Source: Vescimonas fastidiosa (GTDB lineage: Bacteria > Bacillota > Clostridia > Oscillospirales > Oscillospiraceae). From it: DNA of 64,000 bases. Positions 32,285-38,844 of the stretch are shown in pieces. The DNA lies in contig NZ_AP023415.1 in the NCBI RefSeq assembly GCF_018326305.1, positions 992,001 through 1,056,000 on the forward strand. Reading direction: 5' to 3'. Numbering within the stretch: position 1 is the stretch's first letter; every line of letters begins with the position of its first letter. The position numbers and the translations under genes are program-made. The notes beneath the pieces are model-generated. The model did not search any database, was not told where the DNA came from, and saw only the letters and a list, made by a program, of their open reading frames with translations.

Positions 32285-32705
32285 GGGTCGCCTCCTTTAC
32301 GCGCTCCTTCTGGCGGGGCTTGTCCTTGGCAAGCTGATCCGCCGCCCGTTTGAGCTGTTCCCGGATGGGGACGCGCCGGGACTTGGATTTATCCAGCACC
32401 TTTCGGGAGTATTCAGAAAAACAGGCCGTCATCGCGTCGGCCTGTCCTGTCTTGAAGAAAAGCAGATATTTGTCCGGCCCGGTTTTGTAAAAGGCATAGT
32501 CCACATTCCACTTCCGGGCTACCCGGTCAAATACCTTGGGCGCGTCCACCTCGATACTGCTGGTGGCCGCGCCGTGGGCCATGAGCTTTTTCACGCTCTG
32601 TTTGCCGTGGGGCGTTTGGGCCTCCCGGCGGGCCTTGGCAACCTTACGGCCAACGGCCCGGAGCGCATAGGCAAGGCTCCGGGCCGTCAGCTTACTGGCT
32701 TTCAT
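32271..32705 (-). CDS. pcfB: PcfB family conjugation protein
   Basis: Soluble basic protein of 144 residues. SVKKLMAHGAATSSIEVDAP, DYAFYKTGPDKYLLFFKTGQADAM and the lysine/arginine-rich tail are typical of PcfB (DUF3801). In the enterococcal plasmid pCF10, PcfB is an accessory factor that brings the relaxosome to the coupling protein. Its gene lies directly upstream of, and overlaps, the VirD4 gene here, which fits the same role. Confidence 0.9.
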   Translation of the reverse strand: MKASKLTARSLAYALRAVGRKVAKARREAQTPHGKQSVKKLMAHGAATSSIEVDAPKVFDRVARKWNVDYAFYKTGPDKYLLFFKTGQADAMTACFSEYSRKVLDKSKSRRVPIREQLKRAADQLAKDKPRQKERVKEATHADR

Positions 32706-32763
32706 GGAAATTGCGATTGTACGCCGGGAAATATCTTCGTCAACCAGCTATACCACCTCCTTG

Positions 32764-32786
32764 CTTTGGGACAAAGTGTCTCGAAG
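32764..32786. repeat. 23-bp element dyad, copy 13
   Basis: Arms CTTTGGGACA and TGTCTCGAAG, centre AAG. Two bases past the ardA stop codon, between ardA and pcfB. Confidence 0.9.
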
Positions 32787-32788
32787 TG

Positions 32789-33502
32789 CTAACGATCTTC
32801 ATGTCCCGGAATGATAGGGTGCCTGCCCGTGTCCCGGGCGGAGCCGTCAATAATTTCTTTGTAGGCTGCCATCTGCTCCCGGATGGAAAGCTGGGGGTAT
32901 GCAAATACCCGGTGCTCTGCGGGAATGTCCTCGATCCCGTGGTACAGCTCTACAAAGTTATTGCTTACTCGGGTCAGATAGCCGCCGGGGGCGAAGTGCC
33001 CGCCCTCGTTCAGCCGCATATCCCGCCCGTATGCCTCGAAGTCAAAATAGTTGATTATATCTTCGGGCACCTCCAGCCGCTCCATGTCTTCCACATAAAT
33101 GCGCCCCAGCGTTTCATCGTCCGATACGCCGGGGTGCAGATCGTAGCAGTCCAGATTGTGAACGAGGTTGATGATGTCGGCCACGCTGGAAGTGTGGTCG
33201 CCCTTGTTGAGAACGGCCTCCAGCGTTTCCAGCTTACCTTGATCCAGATCGGAGAGCAGATGGGCCAGATGGTTGAGCTCGTCCAGATTTTCATATTCGT
33301 TCAGATAGTCATACAGGCCCAGCACATCACCGTCAAAAGAAACAATGAAAATCTCTTGATACCGAACACCGTCCACGCCGATCCGCTTTAGGAGCGCCTG
33401 TACTTCTTCGGTGGTAGTGGGAAACTTCAAGGGTTCTCCAACCTCTACGCCATAGTCGGCGTATTTCCCGGCATTAGTAACATAGGCTTCAAACAGGGTC
33501 AT
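32789..33502 (-). CDS. ardA: Antirestriction protein ArdA
   Basis: Acidic DNA-mimic protein of 237 residues. The start TLFEAYVTNAGKYADYGVEV, followed by GEPLKFPTTTEEVQALLKRI, then YDYLNEYENLDELNHLAHLLS and the C-terminal FDFEAYGRDMRLNEGGHFAP, match ArdA, which inhibits type I restriction enzymes by imitating DNA. It is longer than Tn916 Orf18 (166 residues). ATG 33502 overlaps the end of the cytosine methyltransferase gene by 14 bp; the frame extends upstream without a ribosome site. Together with the methyltransferases it forms an anti-restriction group. Confidence 0.92.
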   Translation of the reverse strand: MTLFEAYVTNAGKYADYGVEVGEPLKFPTTTEEVQALLKRIGVDGVRYQEIFIVSFDGDVLGLYDYLNEYENLDELNHLAHLLSDLDQGKLETLEAVLNKGDHTSSVADIINLVHNLDCYDLHPGVSDDETLGRIYVEDMERLEVPEDIINYFDFEAYGRDMRLNEGGHFAPGGYLTRVSNNFVELYHGIEDIPAEHRVFAYPQLSIREQMAAYKEIIDGSARDTGRHPIIPGHEDR

Positions 33503-34556
33503 GCAGCACCTCCTTGATCCCCGCCATAATGTACTCGGCACAGGGCAGGGCGATGGCGTTCCCCAATGCCTTGTAGCGGCTGGCCGCCCGTATTTCCTCG
33601 CCGTCCGCACCGTATTTTGTCCAGCCCTCGGGCAAGCCCATCAGATGCTCGCACTCCAGCTCCGTGGGAAATCGAACAAAGCCCCCGGCGGGATCGTCCT
33701 CATACCAAAAGGCAAAGGGAGCCACGCCGCCCGCTAAAAGAGTGGGAAAAGGGTCAGTTGGTAATCCGAAGCTGTTTCGGAACGCTTCTGGCGTCCTGTC
33801 TTTGGCCGACGCCCGCATACGGAAGCATTGAAAGGGTCTTGTGACGGGTACGCGCCCCCCTGCTTCAAGAAAAGTGCCTCGATCTCCTTCGGGGGAGGAC
33901 AGCCCGCGATCTCCGCCAGCTTCAGAAAGTGGGTGCATTGGGCGGGGCTTAAATAGTATTTCGTGGGAGCGTCGGCCTCCAAAATCTGCCACGAGGAAGA
34001 TACGCTGCCGTCGTGCCAGTCGGGGGCTTGCCCAATATTGGGCGTCCATGAGCCGCCATGAGAGGTCAGGCGTTCCCCCTCGCACCATTCCGGCTCCTGC
34101 CCATCTTCCAGAAGCAGGCATTGGAACATCAGCGGCGTTGAACGCGGATAGCACGGCTCTAAAGTCCATCCGGTCATTTGAAGAAAACGCTCCCATGACG
34201 TTTTCCCAAACAGCGATAACTGGAAATAGATTGTCAGTTGCATCCCTCATTTCTTTGATAATGCGGATCGCTTGAAAAAACAGGCTGGACTTTGCGCCAG
34301 CCAAGCCGTCCCGGTTGCCGATTTGGGACAGGTTTTGACACGGCGATCCAAAGGTCAGCACATGGACGGGCGGGATGGCCCCGCCGTCCATGCGGGTGAT
34401 GTCGCCCAAGTGGGCCATATCCGGGAAGTGCCGTTTTGTGATGGAGATAGGGGCCTTTTCGATCTCGCTGGCCCATACCGGGGTGATCCCGCAGCGGGCT
34501 GCCGCCAGCGGGAACACCCCGATCCCATCAAACAGGCTCCCCAGCTTAATCGTCAT
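33489..34556 (-). CDS. C5-cytosine DNA methyltransferase
   Basis: Methylates cytosine at position 5 in DNA, 355 residues. Motif I (LGSLFDGIGVFPLAA), the catalytic PCQ motif (TFGSPCQNLS, cysteine near residue 73), motif VI (VWENVMGAFSSN) and the C-terminal motifs IX-X (LTELECEHLMGLPEGWTKYG, YKALGNAIALPCAEYI) are present in normal order. The variable region is short, typical of phage and element orphan enzymes. A second 169-codon frame, shifted relative to it, lies wholly inside (33734-34243). It overlaps ardA and the DUF7768-like gene. Confidence 0.93.
   Translation of the reverse strand: MTIKLGSLFDGIGVFPLAAARCGITPVWASEIEKAPISITKRHFPDMAHLGDITRMDGGAIPPVHVLTFGSPCQNLSQIGNRDGLAGAKSSLFFQAIRIIKEMRDATDNLFPVIAVWENVMGAFSSNDRMDFRAVLSAFNAADVPMPASGRWAGAGMVRGGTPDLSWRLMDAQYWASPRLARRQRIFLVADFGGRRSHEILFKPRPMHPLSEAGGDRGLSSPEGDRGTFLEAGGRVPVTRPFQCFRMRASAKDRTPEAFRNSFGLPTDPFPTLLAGGVAPFAFWYEDDPAGGFVRFPTELECEHLMGLPEGWTKYGADGEEIRAASRYKALGNAIALPCAEYIMAGIKEVLHDPV
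33734..34243 (-). CDS. Overlapping ORF nested in the cytosine methyltransferase gene
   Basis: A 169-codon frame on the same strand as, and out of frame with, the methyltransferase gene. It contains QLSLFGKTSWERFLQMTGWT, FQCLLLEDGQEPEW and TKYYLSPAQCTHFLKLAEIA. From memory, stand-alone phage proteins of unknown function share a YFxLSLFGKTS start, a pattern of Q-L-E-x-G-Q-x-PEW and a KYYLSPKAC-type ending, so this second frame may be expressed or may be the ancestral source of those proteins. AGGG directly abuts its ATG, a poor ribosome site. Treated as tentative. Confidence 0.35.
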   Translation of the reverse strand: MQLTIYFQLSLFGKTSWERFLQMTGWTLEPCYPRSTPLMFQCLLLEDGQEPEWCEGERLTSHGGSWTPNIGQAPDWHDGSVSSSWQILEADAPTKYYLSPAQCTHFLKLAEIAGCPPPKEIEALFLKQGGAYPSQDPFNASVCGRRPKTGRQKRSETASDYQLTLFPLF

Positions 34557-34899
34557 TTCGTCTGCGGCCCTGTCCCTTGACGGTCAAAATGCCCTCAAGG
34601 GTGGTCGCTGTGATCCCCAGCCGCTGGGCAACGGCGATGTCGTTTTTCATGGCCTCGGTGACGGTATGGCCGCACACCACCAGCACATGAGAGCGTCGGA
34701 GCAGGTCACGGCTCATATCAATGCCGCTTTTATGCTCCTCAGGAACAGCGTCGTTGAGGAACAGGGGCAGATACAGGGTGGGACAGATGGGCGAAAAGCC
34801 CGCCTCATACACAGCGCGGCAATACTGCGCCGCCCGTTCCGCATTTTCGCTGTCGCCGCCGTACCATGCGGCGGTAACATACGCAAGGGGTCGTTTCAT
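34546..34899 (-). CDS. DUF7768/DUF4406-like nucleoside-deoxyribosyltransferase-fold protein
   Basis: Soluble protein of 117 residues. KRPLAYVTAAWYGGDSENAE, RAAQYCRAVYEAGFSPICPT, DMSRDLLRRSHVLVVCGHTVTEAM and a C-terminal GITATTLEGIL follow the Rossmann-like DUF4406/DUF7768 pattern related to nucleoside 2-deoxyribosyltransferases. Such proteins are common in phages and conjugative elements, but no reaction is assigned. ATG 34899 is preceded by GGAGGTATTC. It overlaps the cytosine methyltransferase gene by 11 bp. Confidence 0.78.
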   Translation of the reverse strand: MKRPLAYVTAAWYGGDSENAERAAQYCRAVYEAGFSPICPTLYLPLFLNDAVPEEHKSGIDMSRDLLRRSHVLVVCGHTVTEAMKNDIAVAQRLGITATTLEGILTVKGQGRRRNDD

Positions 34900-35158
34900 A
34901 TTGAATACCTCCGATATTTTATAATGTAGGTTCAGCCCAATCCCCCCGCCCTTTCCCAATCATGGGAAAGGGGGCGGCTCTGGAGGATATACCCCCGTCG
35001 CGCCGCTGGGAGTAGCACAGCCGGGGCCGCCCGTCAAGGGCAAGCCGCCGCAAGCGGCGGGGCCATGCCCCCTTGACAGGCAGCTCCCGACTGCGCTTTG
35101 GTTTGAGCGGCGACGGGGGATAAATCCAAAGAGCCCTCTGCGAAAGGGCATGAAAAAA
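34900..35158. other. Non-coding stretch of the element
   Basis: GC-rich stretch with a hairpin GCCGCCGC/GCGGCGG near 35042-35059. The only open frame crossing it lacks a ribosome site and similarity. It probably carries the promoter of the methyltransferase/ardA/pcfB/virD4 operon, but no consensus stands out. Confidence 0.45.
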
Positions 35159-35181
35159 CCTCGGGACAAAGTGTCTCGAGG
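35159..35181. repeat. 23-bp element dyad, copy 14
   Basis: Arms CCTCGGGACA and TGTCTCGAGG, centre AAG. Directly abuts the parB stop codon. Confidence 0.9.
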
Positions 35182-36642
35182 TTACTTCTCCAAATCCGCC
35201 TTTTTCTCGGGCTTTTTCAGCTCGGGCGGCTGTTTCTCTTTCCATTCGTCCAGCAGGGACATGATCTGCTCCTTCATTTTGACAGGAGTGACCTCCTTGC
35301 CAAAATACTTTTCCAGTTCGGCCATAGAAATAATCACGCCGCGATCCTCCTTTTTCTTTTCACTCAGAATACCATCAATCACATCGCCGTTGAGCTTGCC
35401 CGCCTGATCCAGCTCCCGAAGCCGTTTCGCCTGGGCGTGGGAGGGCGAGGACTGCTCACCGTCGATAGACACGGCAATCAACCTCTGGTTTTTCGGTTTG
35501 ATGTACGAGAGCTCCACGGCGGGCATGAAACCCAGCCCCTTCTCGTCCACCTTACTCAGCAGCTCCGGGACAAGGGAATTAAGGCGAAGATACCGCATGA
35601 CCTTTTTGTAGTTCATATCGTGCGCTTCGCCAACGATCTCAACAGAGCGTTTTCCCACATCACCGGGAGCAACGCCGTCCAGCCGCCCGCCCTGGTGCTT
35701 GATGGCCTCCACTTCCAAATCCAGCAGGGAGGCCAATTCGCTGGGAAGTGTCTGATCTCGCTGCTTGTTACTGTCCCGCATGGCCTGCACAGCTTCTTGG
35801 TCGGTCATATCCCGGACAATAAAGGGCATTTCCTCCAGCCCTGCCAGTTCACTGCCGCGAGTACGGCGGTGGCCCGCGATAATCTCAAAACCGTTGCCGT
35901 CTTTCTCCGGGCGGGCAAGGCCGGGAACCATAACGCCGTTTGCTTTAATGGATGCGACGGTTTCCTGCATCTTGGCGTCGTCCGTGACCTTGAACGGATG
36001 GGGACGGAATGTGTGGAACGGGTGGAGTTCGGAGAGTTTCAGATAGACCAGCTTGCCCTCCTCCACAGGACGGGGCGGGGGCGTAGGTGTCTGGGGCTCC
36101 GCCGCGATCCCGGCACCGGGGCCAGCACCACCGCCAGCGGCGGCCTGTTCCGGGGCGGGAGCCTCCTTGACCGTTGCGGCCTTTTTACCTTGGGACACTT
36201 TGTCTCGAGGTTTGGGCGGCTGGGCCTCGTCGGGGGCCGCCTTGTCAGCCTTGGGTGGGCGGTCCCTGCGAGGCTTTGCCGCCGTCTGCTCTTTGTCTGC
36301 CTTGGGTGCGGCCTGCTCCGTTTTTTCAGCCTTCGGGGGACGGCCACGGCGGGGCTTTTTCTGTTCAGCCGCAACCTCCTCCTGCGGCTTTTCCTCCGGG
36401 GCCTGTTCAGTCGCTTTCTCGGGCTGGCTGGGAGTGGGAGCCTCCGGGGTAAGCGGTTCGGCCTGTTCCACAGCATGGCGGGCCGCCGCCCGCTGTTCTG
36501 CCATCAGCTCCTCGATTTTCTCAAAGGGTACAACCACATCGCCGGGAGCGGGCTGGGCCGGGGTAGTACCGGGCCCATCAGCTACGGGAGCCTCGGGGGT
36601 GTTATGCTCCTCCGCGCCCGTGGGCTGTTTCTTTTCTTCCAT
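35182..36642 (-). CDS. parB: ParB/Spo0J-family protein
   Basis: DNA-binding protein of 486 residues. The first 200 are low complexity, rich in Pro, Ala, Glu and Lys, with AT-hook-like blocks (RRGRPPKAEK). The ParB N-terminal nuclease-like/CTPase domain follows (YLKLSELHPFHTF, FEIIAGHRRTRGSELAGLEE, SNKQRDQTLPSELASLLDLE). It is followed by a helix-turn-helix region (GDVGKRSVEIVGEAHDMNYKKVMRYL) and a C-terminal helical domain. The GERR motif of ParB is GHRR here. No parA gene is seen in the element. A dyad copy lies in the linker (read RDKVSQG). It could partition the element, compact it or act in regulation. Confidence 0.9.
   Translation of the reverse strand: MEEKKQPTGAEEHNTPEAPVADGPGTTPAQPAPGDVVVPFEKIEELMAEQRAAARHAVEQAEPLTPEAPTPSQPEKATEQAPEEKPQEEVAAEQKKPRRGRPPKAEKTEQAAPKADKEQTAAKPRRDRPPKADKAAPDEAQPPKPRDKVSQGKKAATVKEAPAPEQAAAGGGAGPGAGIAAEPQTPTPPPRPVEEGKLVYLKLSELHPFHTFRPHPFKVTDDAKMQETVASIKANGVMVPGLARPEKDGNGFEIIAGHRRTRGSELAGLEEMPFIVRDMTDQEAVQAMRDSNKQRDQTLPSELASLLDLEVEAIKHQGGRLDGVAPGDVGKRSVEIVGEAHDMNYKKVMRYLRLNSLVPELLSKVDEKGLGFMPAVELSYIKPKNQRLIAVSIDGEQSSPSHAQAKRLRELDQAGKLNGDVIDGILSEKKKEDRGVIISMAELEKYFGKEVTPVKMKEQIMSLLDEWKEKQPPELKKPEKKADLEK
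36188..36210. repeat. 23-bp element dyad, copy 15 (in parB)
   Basis: Arms CCTTGGGACA and TGTCTCGAGG, centre CTT. In the low-complexity linker of ParB, read in the third possible frame (PRDKVSQG). Confidence 0.9.
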
Positions 36643-36670
36643 TTGCTAACCTCCTATCTTTTTGTAATGT

Positions 36671-36699
36671 TGCACAAAATTTCACTTGAAAATTTTGCA
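36671..36699. promoter_or_regulatory. Dyad operator candidate upstream of parB
   Basis: TGCACAAAATTT and AAAATTTTGCA form an imperfect inverted repeat in AT-rich DNA 29 bp before the parB start. It is a plausible autoregulatory site. Confidence 0.45.
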
Positions 36700-36743
36700 C
36701 TTATTTTTTTGAAAAATCCTGCCTCCTTCCGAGCTTTCCACGC

Positions 36744-36780
36744 AAAAAAGCCGCCCTTGGTCTTGACCGGGCGGCCTTTT
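36744..36780. terminator. Bidirectional terminator at the right end of the element
   Basis: GCCGCCC...GGGCGGC with a partly paired loop, with T6 on the minus strand and TTTT on the plus strand. It would insulate parB from transcription entering from the host. Confidence 0.8.
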
Positions 36781-36840
36781 GCGTAATGTGATAGCTCTGT
36801 TTTATTTTGTTGGGTGTTGTAGGCTCCGAAAAGCCTTGTA

Positions 36841-36870
36841 TTTGTAGTTTTCCTATTTTATAGGGCACAT
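36841..36870 (-). repeat. Right terminal inverted repeat of the element
   Basis: TTTGTAGTTTTCCTATTTTA followed by TAGGGCACAT mirrors 11240-11270. Immediately outside, AGGGGCCGATGACC looks like host REP-B DNA. Confidence 0.7.
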
Positions 36871-37177
36871 AGGGGCCGATGACCCTGTTGCGGTGCCCAA
36901 AATTTTTGCGCTGCCTTACGGCGGACGCTTAAAATTTTGACCGCGGCCACTCGCTCACTTCGCTTCCTCTGCCACCGGCAGCGCTCAGTTCGCTCCCCAC
37001 ATCGGCCCGTCCTACCGCACACCGCACTCCTTCACCTGTGTAGGGGCGGACACCTCTATCCGCCCGCTGGACTTGCACTGCACTCCCTAAAAAACTGTCA
37101 TTGCGAAGCCAGTGACCGATGTCACTGGCTGTGGCAATCCGCCCTCTTTATCTTTTTTCCTCTTACTCCTGCCGCTC
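36871..37177. other. Host intergenic region with repeats
   Basis: Contains a REP-B unit at 37040-37075 (GTAGGGGCGGACACC...ATCCGCCCGC) and the REP-A copy at 37097-37142. No gene is seen. Confidence 0.55.
37097..37142. repeat. REP-A intergenic palindrome, copy 2
   Basis: GTCATTGCGAAGCCAGTGAC, a short loop, then GTCACTGGCTGTGGCAATCC. The arms pair with a few mismatches. Confidence 0.85.
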
Positions 37178-37903
37178 TCACGCCTCGCTCTCCCGCTTCT
37201 TCCCCTCGTCAATGGCCCGGTATAAGGCCGCCAGCGCGTCCTTCAGCGTGCCCACCTGCTGCATCAGTCCCAGGGCCACGGCGTCCTCGCCGTAGAGCAC
37301 GCTGCCCACATCATTGGCCATTTCGTCCGTGCGCAGCATCAGCTCCCGGAAGGTCTCCGCCCGGATCTGGGAATGGGCCGCCACAAATCGCACAATGCTC
37401 TCCTGTAGCTTGTCAAAATAGCGGTAGGTCTGGGGCGCAGCGATCATAGTTCCGCTCATACGCACGGGATGAACCGTCATGGATGCCGACGGGGCGATCA
37501 TGTTAATTTTCCCCGACACCGCCAGCGGAATGCCGATGGAGTGTCCGCCGCCCAGCACCAGCGTAGCCGTGGGCTTGGTCATCCCGGCAATCATCTCCGC
37601 CAGAGCCAGGCCCGCCTCCACATCGCCGCCCACGGTGTTCAGCAGGATCAGCACCCCGTCCACCTCCTCCGACTCCTCCAGAGAAGCCAGCAGCGGCAAA
37701 AGATGCTCATATTTCGTGGTTTTAGCGCTGTCCGGGGCGTTGGTGTGTCCCTCGATCTGTCCGATAATGGTCAGGCAGTGGATGGTCCCATGCCGGTTGG
37801 TCACCACCGAAGATCCCAGCTCCACCAAGCGCTCGGTTTTCGTCTCCGACTTGGTGTCCTTCTCCTGATTATTTTCCCGGTCGGGTGTGTTTTGCTGCGT
37901 CAT
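37178..37903 (-). CDS. ClpP-fold serine protease, TepA-like
   Basis: Cytoplasmic ClpP/crotonase-fold protease of 241 residues, related to TepA/YmfB. GVLILLNTVGGDVEAGLALAEMI, the nucleophile serine in LGGGHSIGIPLAVSG, and ASMTVHPVRMSGTMIAAPQT follow ClpP architecture. A charged N-terminal region precedes GTIHCLTIIGQIEGH. In Bacillus TepA is linked to protein export or spore protein turnover; the role here is inferred. AAAGGAGGGGG precedes ATG. It is the first host gene right of the element. Confidence 0.9.
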   Translation of the reverse strand: MTQQNTPDRENNQEKDTKSETKTERLVELGSSVVTNRHGTIHCLTIIGQIEGHTNAPDSAKTTKYEHLLPLLASLEESEEVDGVLILLNTVGGDVEAGLALAEMIAGMTKPTATLVLGGGHSIGIPLAVSGKINMIAPSASMTVHPVRMSGTMIAAPQTYRYFDKLQESIVRFVAAHSQIRAETFRELMLRTDEMANDVGSVLYGEDAVALGLMQQVGTLKDALAALYRAIDEGKKRESEA

Positions 37904-37951
37904 AGCGACCCCCTCCTTTTCTGAAGGGTAGCATGTCCGCCGCAGGCGAAA

Positions 37952-38485
37952 TTATACGCCGTCTTTGTTCTTTTCCAGCACCGAAGGTGTGTCCACGATG
38001 TCAAGTCCCCGCCTAAGCGCGTAGGCAATGGTCTGCTGCGTCCCCCCGGGCAGCCCGTCATGCACGGCAATGAGCATAGACGCATGGTCCACCAAATACC
38101 GATTGCGCCTCTGCATACATCCCGGCGAATACGCCTCCTGCAATACCGTCTTATAGTCACAGCGAGCCAGCAGCGCCTCATATCGCGCCCGGTCGGCCCG
38201 ATCCCATCGCTCCGCCTGCCCGGCATAGGGAATGGCCGCCTCCAGGGAAACCTCCCCATGCTCTCCCCGGAGCCGCAGCACCGCCTCGCAAAACCAAAAA
38301 TCGCACCCCCGGGCCATGCCGCACAAGAAGTGCCGAAACCCCTGCTCATACGCCGTCTGCACCGCCTGAAACAGCCGCTCCTGCAGCGCCCGGCAGCGCC
38401 TGTCGCTCTCATGGACGCCCCAAGGCAGCTTTTCCGGCCTGTGCCCGGTGAAGCTGCAAGACACCTGCCTGGCCCGCACATCCAT
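37952..38485 (-). CDS. SLOG-family protein (YpsA/DUF1273-like)
   Basis: Rossmann-like SLOG protein of 177 residues. VSCSFTGHRPEKLPWG at the start, EQGFRHFLCGMARGCDFWFCEAVLRLR in the middle, and RNRYLVDHASMLIAVHDGLPGGTQQTIAYA near the end are the nucleotide-binding blocks of the YpsA/DUF1273 group. In Bacillus YpsA affects cell division. The upstream in-frame extension crosses the riboswitch region and is not coding; ATG 38485 has AAAGGGGG 3 bases upstream. Ligand unknown. Confidence 0.88.
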   Translation of the reverse strand: MDVRARQVSCSFTGHRPEKLPWGVHESDRRCRALQERLFQAVQTAYEQGFRHFLCGMARGCDFWFCEAVLRLRGEHGEVSLEAAIPYAGQAERWDRADRARYEALLARCDYKTVLQEAYSPGCMQRRNRYLVDHASMLIAVHDGLPGGTQQTIAYALRRGLDIVDTPSVLEKNKDGV

Positions 38486-38638
38486 CGCCCCCTTTTTCTT
38501 TATAATAGAACAACTTTTCGATTTTGTAAAGTCTTTTTTGTAAAATTTTAAAAATTTATACAAATTTTCGTCCAAAAAAGTACTTGCAATTTCTCCCATA
38601 CAGGTATATACTATGTCCCAGTGAACAAACGAATATTT

Positions 38639-38752
38639 GTCTTCGAGGCGGGGTGTGATTCCCCACCGGCAGTATAGTCTGCAAGCGGCCCCCTGGGGCT
38701 GCACGAACCGGTGCGATCCCGGTACCGACAGTATAGTCTGGATGAGAGAAGG
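38639..38752 (+). ncRNA. FMN riboswitch (RFN element)
   Basis: Matches the RFN consensus: CTTCGAGGCGGGGTG...ATTCCCCACCGGC at the 5' side, ACCGGTGCGATCCCGGT in the middle, and CCGACAGTATAGTCTGGATG then GAGAGAAGG at the 3' end. It controls the riboflavin transporter gene 90 bp downstream and is followed by a terminator hairpin, so FMN would cause premature termination. The 12-mer CAGTATAGTCTG occurs twice inside (38670-38681 and 38729-38740). Confidence 0.96.
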
Positions 38753-38759
38753 CGTGTAC

Positions 38760-38783
38760 AGCATATTTTGGTATGCTCTTTTT
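38760..38783 (+). terminator. Riboswitch-controlled terminator
   Basis: AGCATA...TATGCT hairpin followed by CTTTTT just after the aptamer. It is the likely expression platform. Confidence 0.75.
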
Positions 38784-38844
38784 AATGCGTGCACCTTGGG
38801 AGACAGTTTCCGGGTGTTCCACACATTGAAAGGAGTATTTTTTT

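Larger units (their letters stand above)
11240..36870. mobile_element. Tn1549/CD1107-CD1115 type integrative conjugative element, about 25.6 kb
   Basis: Bounded by imperfect 30-bp inverted repeats and lying between host genes whose intergenic repeats resume on both sides. It contains a large serine recombinase at one end and a full set of conjugation genes named after the CD1107-CD1115 cluster of Clostridioides (DUF4366, DUF4315, NlpC/P60, VirB4, PrgI, VirB6-like, Maff2, VirD4, PcfB), a relaxase and MobC, methyltransferases, ArdA and a ParB. No antibiotic resistance gene is seen. A 23-bp dyad occurs 15 times inside and not outside. All conjugation genes run on the minus strand. The exact crossover bases are not determined. 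Confidence 0.88.

Noticed and set aside
34919-35245. 108-codon minus-strand frame between parB and the DUF7768-like gene
   Set aside because: Runs through a dyad copy and into parB from another frame. Composition is Arg/Pro-rich and no ribosome site is visible.
13061-36210. The 15 dyads as a CRISPR array
   Set aside because: Spacing is 0.4-3.3 kb and irregular, genes lie between copies, and there are no cas genes.
35437-36786. 449-codon plus-strand frame
   Set aside because: Antisense of parB; its Gly/Leu/Phe-rich tail mirrors the Pro/Ala/Glu linker.
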